From Hanleya hanleyi (taxonomy: Eukaryota; Mollusca; Polyplacophora; Lepidopleurida; Hanleyidae): a stretch of DNA of 64,000 nt. Of the stretch, positions 60,162 through 64,000 are shown piece after piece. The notes beneath the pieces were generated by a model that was not told the DNA's origin, made no database searches, and was given only the letters and a program-made list of their open reading frames with translations. Location: NCBI GenBank assembly GCA_036873755.1, contig JAVTVY010039217.1, positions 95,451 through 159,450 of the forward strand, written 5' to 3'. Numbering within the stretch: the first letter of the stretch is position 1; every line of letters starts with the position of its first letter. The position numbers and the translations under genes were made by a program.

Positions 60162-60516
60162 TTTAGGTTGCCCCGGGCAAATAAATTATATTAATCGACA
60201 AATCCACCGATATGTGTGTCAGGTTTCTGGTATAAATGCTGTTAATACCCGTTAGCTGGTTTAATTGTCAAATCCAGTGATATGTGTATAATGTTTCTGG
60301 TATAAATTATGTTGATGCCTCAGTTGTTTGGTTTAAATGTTATCAATTAATTTTAGCAGGGGTCGAAATAATATCTGGTTGGCTGCCCAAGAATAACCTT
60401 GAATTGGCATGGGCAAACTTGTGTTTCTTGTTCCTTCACCTGTCCGTGGGCAACCACATTTTGCCTTTGTAGCATATAATATTGTCAACAAGTAATGATG
60501 CAAGGGACAAGTTAAT

Positions 60517-61704
60517 CAGTGGTGTAACTTAACTTTTTGAAGTGGTTGCCATCAGGGCAAGTCAGAACTGAAAAAAGGTTGCCCTGGACCAAATCAACTT
60601 GCCCTGACTTACGGTACCCAAATTCCCGGGATGACAATCAGATGTTCCACTAGTTTACTTCGTGACTAACATCTGTGGCCTCATCCAGTATAACACTGAA
60701 AAATTTAGCTTGCCGAAAATTTTGTGCCAGTTCACCCAGTATAGTGCTGCAGATGTATGTGCCAAATTTCATACCACTAGTCCTATTGAGGTAGGTATTG
60801 CCGATGTCCAGGCCTTTTACAATGTCCAGCTCACATAGAAACTCATCATCTGTCCACGGTTTTCCCCTCTTTAAAACTGCAAATGCATTTCTGAATAAAA
60901 TAATCAGATGGGATTTTTCTTTCTCTAGTAACCCCTTCAGAATGTTCTCTCTACATGGTTCTCCACTAACTTCATTTTCCTCCTGAGTAAGGTAAACTTG
61001 ATGCGGAGTGCTACTGGCATGAGCCTCGAGGCTGGTTTTCCTATAGGATCTACAGCCATATATGAATGGCTTGTTTTTGCGATCAAGATCGCTTGGTGAT
61101 TGTTTTGTTCCAGTATATTCGCGACATAGCGAACAGACAATGTAATACTGATTGTCAACTTCAATTTCTGTTGCCCGAGGAAATTCAGCTTTCCACATTT
61201 CAACGAACTGTCGAGATCGTTTAAACACATCATAAGCCTTGTTTTTATCAGATGAGGTAGAAGGACTCACGGTAGATTTCGCGGAAGAAGCCTGTTTATC
61301 CTTTGGGCCCGTGTAACTTTTCAAATATCGCTCCATTTTCGTAGTGGACAGCTAGCGTTTTCATATCCACGAACTTGGAAGTCGACATGTTGCATTCTCC
61401 ACTATTGTGTACATATTCACACCATCAGCCATAACACAGTACGCGTATGCCGCAACGCATGACTGACAAGGAGAGAACACGGTTGCGATGCAACGAGTAC
61501 CATTTCCGGTTTAGCGTTGACATCGGTAAACGGACAGTTAGCGAATAAAATGTTGGAAAAGCTGTAAATTATCGAGAATTTCGGGTGATATCGTCTCCTG
61601 GCTTCTGGGAAAACTACTTGCCTGCCCGGGCAACTATTTTACAAGAAGAGCTTGCCCGACGAGGTGTTTCACTTGCCCCGGGCAAGCGTTAAGTTACACC
61701 ACTG
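60517..61704. mobile_element. Inner element with hAT-type transposase remnant
   Basis: 16 bp perfect TIR CAGTGGTGTAACTTAA. Subterminal GGTTGCCC/CTTGCCC motifs at both ends. Target duplication not evident. It encodes the truncated transposase 60650-61336. Confidence 0.65.
60650..61336 (-). pseudogene. Truncated hAT-type transposase (ZNF862/C17orf113-like)
   Basis: 228 codons. MERYLKSY start, low-complexity Ser/Lys linker, TTF-like zinc finger (CSLCREYTG ... GCRSYRKTSLEAHASSTPH), then LLEKEKSHLIILFRNAF and the first catalytic segment (FSVILDEATDVS), after which the frame stops. hAT transposases of this group run to 600-800 residues, so the rest of the catalytic domain and the dimerisation region are deleted. 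The same start, MER(F/Y)L, occurs at 2876. Confidence 0.75.
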
Positions 61705-61799
61705 CTAAAATGCCAAGGGCAAGCAAGTTTTGACAAAGCAGACATCCAAAGAGAAATTAAGCTGGAAATTCTTTATTTCGACCTCTGTTTCAGTTGTAC

Positions 61800-64000
61800 T
61801 GGTACTGATAATTACTATATACCTGATATAAAGTTAGGAACAGTAGTCATTAGTAACTACAGTTATTGATGTTTCCTGAATACTGAATTTTTTAGCATCA
61901 TGCATCATAGTGCAATTTAGATCTTAATTCCGCATTGTCATGGACAAGTAAAAATTATACATAGCACCATGCATGTGAAAGATAAAAAAAAAGAAAACAA
62001 TTACACAATGAATAAAATACTTTCGACCTACAGGTCATATAAAAAAATACATTATGGATATTTTTTCACATAACTGACTTAATTGGCTTACTTAACAGTT
62101 AATTAGATGTAATTAGAAATGAAATTTAACCACATAGCTTACCCCGGTAAATAAACAGTTACAGAAAAATGCAATGAATAAGTTTTCATCATTATATGCA
62201 TGGGTGTTTTATTTCACACTTTTTCTTGGTGAAGAAATTTGGCATTTATTCATTTATTAGTGACAGTATCCAATAAATCCTGTTTCACAAAACACAGAAA
62301 AATAAACACATGTGACAGTTGAACACCCACATTTTTATTCGCTTGAAATAATACCTTGACCAGGAATAGCGAGTTGGGGAGGGCGAGTGGTATTTGGAAG
62401 AGCCAAATGTCCAGTACGCCTGGACAAAGTGGGTGGTTTAGGAATGGAGGACGCAAACAATGATTTTTTTACTGCAGCACAACAAGGTCAACCATAACCA
62501 TGTGTTGAAGCTAAACCTATGTGCATGTATAGCTACATGTGCAAAGACGTACTGAAAAAGTTGATAATTTGACGTAAACGATTTGACAGAACACTGCACG
62601 GATTGCCCAGTAGCTTCATCCGCGCCAAATGAACCGAGAAGCTCTGGCAGCCAGATATTTGTGCCCTAAATTCTTGTCCACAACAAAGATGGCGGGGAAA
62701 TGACCGCTCACTTCACCTCTATAACCTAGAGGCCAAATATAGGTCCACGACCAGTACCACACAAGATGGGATGCCCTACATGCGGCTCTAGAGGTGGGTA
62801 TCGCACCACGAGTCGCTCGACAATTGAAATATTATTTACTCCATTTTATTTATTTTGGGTCCAAATAACGAAAACTTTCGCTTCGACATACTAAGGATAT
62901 TGCTTATTCGGTAGTACATTGTTAGATTCATAATATGGTCAGTGTTTTAAGGGCAAATTATATTTTATCGGAAATCGGCTGCATCGGTCCTTCTCCTCCT
63001 CTCAGAAATTAGGCCGCAACGCACTGTACTCGACCAGCTTTCCCGAAAAACACATACGGCTGTAATTATCGAACCTATATTTTAGGAGGTGCGCAATTTG
63101 TCATGAAATACCAAAATACCTCATTCGAAAGGCGTCGAAGAGAAGGGAATAAAAATCATGCAAACCAGGATCAGAGGATGAAGAGTGAGTTATGCGAAAT
63201 ACTTGCCTCCTCCGTTGATAGGACGGAACTCCAAGCTTCCTCTGCGATATCAGGCCGTGACCTCTAACTGATCACTCAGCCACTTTACAGCGATTCGCTT
63301 CACTGGTTGCACCGCGTATATAGCAGGAATTATAGGCAAATGTGCACATTAACCTCCTATTATCAACGCCTAGATATGAGCTATGGTTAAAACATGAACG
63401 ATATAGCTCAACTCAAACATGGGTTCTTTCCCTCCACACTCAATGCAATGTTGTCATTGCAAAGAAGAGGGATTCGACTTTCCCTATATGGTGTTGTGAC
63501 GTCAGGGCACCTGCCTTGTGCGCCCTCTATCCCCGAAAGTAGGTCATGCGAACATATTTCCCAGGTCCACTGCTGACAATGAAAACTGGAGAATGGCCCC
63601 AATATTCGGGGTTAATGTTTTACTTAGCGAATAATTCCTGCTCTTAGATATACCAGTATAGGATACTTCTCTGCATGACCCCTGAATGCTTAATTTGCTT
63701 ACATAATAAATTGGAAGTACGAAATTTAAGTACATGGATTCAATTGAAAGACGCGAAAGCACGCCTCTGTAATTAGTCGATAGCAGTGAACTGAATAATA
63801 ACTCAGATCTAATTAATAAAGTCCTTTATCTATGCATGCTCTATTAAACTATTATAGCACTCTAATCATCTCACTGTGTCTTAAATCGAGTCATTTATCC
63901 TGTATCCCAAATTATAGATAAGACCCGCGCAGATTGATGATTCATTGATCTGCGTAGAAAAATAAAGAAATAGAACACGTGTAGATCTACCGGTTCAGGG
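61800..64000. other. Unassigned flank, nothing recognised
   Basis: AT-rich, no tandem array or clear exon. Small open frames show no family resemblance. TGACGTCA occurs at 63496-63503. Confidence 0.3.

Larger units (their letters stand above)
58090..60350. repeat. ~75 bp tandem array, split by nested elements
   Basis: Units around GATATGTGTATCAGGTTTCT, GGTATAAATGCTGTTAATAC and GGTTTAAATGTCAAGTCCAG at 58090-58715 and again at 60185-60345. The gap is a TTGCCC-type MITE copy that itself holds the Spy-like element. Confidence 0.75.
60357..61787. mobile_element. Outer CAGGGG element holding a second element
   Basis: Ends CAGGGGTCGAAATAA...TTATTTCGACCTCTG. Flanks TTTAG and TTTCA match at three of five bases, so the duplication is eroded. 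Subterminal TTGCCC/GGGCAA motifs. The inner element at 60517-61704 has other ends. Confidence 0.6.

Overview
The window is AT-rich, intron-rich metazoan DNA from an invertebrate, most likely a mollusc and perhaps a bivalve. The grounds are long introns crowded with short DNA transposons, many arrays of about 150 bp tandem cores ending in ACGG-type microsatellites (the layout of molluscan pearl/CvA-like elements), tRNA-headed SINE-like repeats, and a Gypsy element with very short LTRs. The species cannot be fixed from sequence alone.

The only gene I can rebuild with confidence is on the minus strand. It is an apparently complete betaglycan (TGF-beta receptor type III, TGFBR3) homologue with 16 coding exons from 42908 (start codon) down to 5789-5791 (stop). 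The exon phases all fit and the spliced length is 2496 nt, or 831 residues, close to the 851 of human. In order it has a signal peptide, two-part orphan domain, ZP-N (4 Cys), an acidic SG-rich linker, ZP-C (6 Cys), one membrane helix and a 35-residue cytoplasmic tail. Points of interest are a GC-AG intron before the last exon, a transposon sitting just upstream of the last splice acceptor, a 52 bp minisatellite that has multiplied the acceptor of exon 7, and a tail that keeps a TPC motif but extends past the STA motif.

Most other sequence is mobile or repetitive. 0-8.9 kb: 3' flank, a hAT-related element, Harbinger-like elements, and a 21 bp minisatellite in intron 15. 9.7-15.7 kb: two copies of a TTAA-target element, one with a second TTAA MITE nested in it, and a 1.1 kb element with a 5 bp target duplication. 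16.8-33.4 kb: other TIR elements, pearl-like arrays, SINE-like pieces, foldbacks and a 1.5 kb TAA-target element. 33.4-42.8 kb: rest of intron 1, mostly unassigned DNA plus foldback and tandem elements. 43-48 kb: upstream flank and a satellite full of TGACCTTTGACCT (DR1) motifs. 48.4-53.2 kb: a 5 bp-TSD element split by a young, integrase-deleted Gypsy retrotransposon. 53-64 kb: pearl-like arrays, a Spy-like element inserted at AAA|TTT without target duplication, and a truncated hAT-type transposase inside nested elements.

The main pattern beyond the gene is a set of at least seven non-autonomous elements with CAGG-type termini and mostly 5 bp target duplications. They share their outer ends, but each carries its own short subterminal motif repeated in both orientations. 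Two of them contain broken hAT-type, zinc-finger transposase reading frames.
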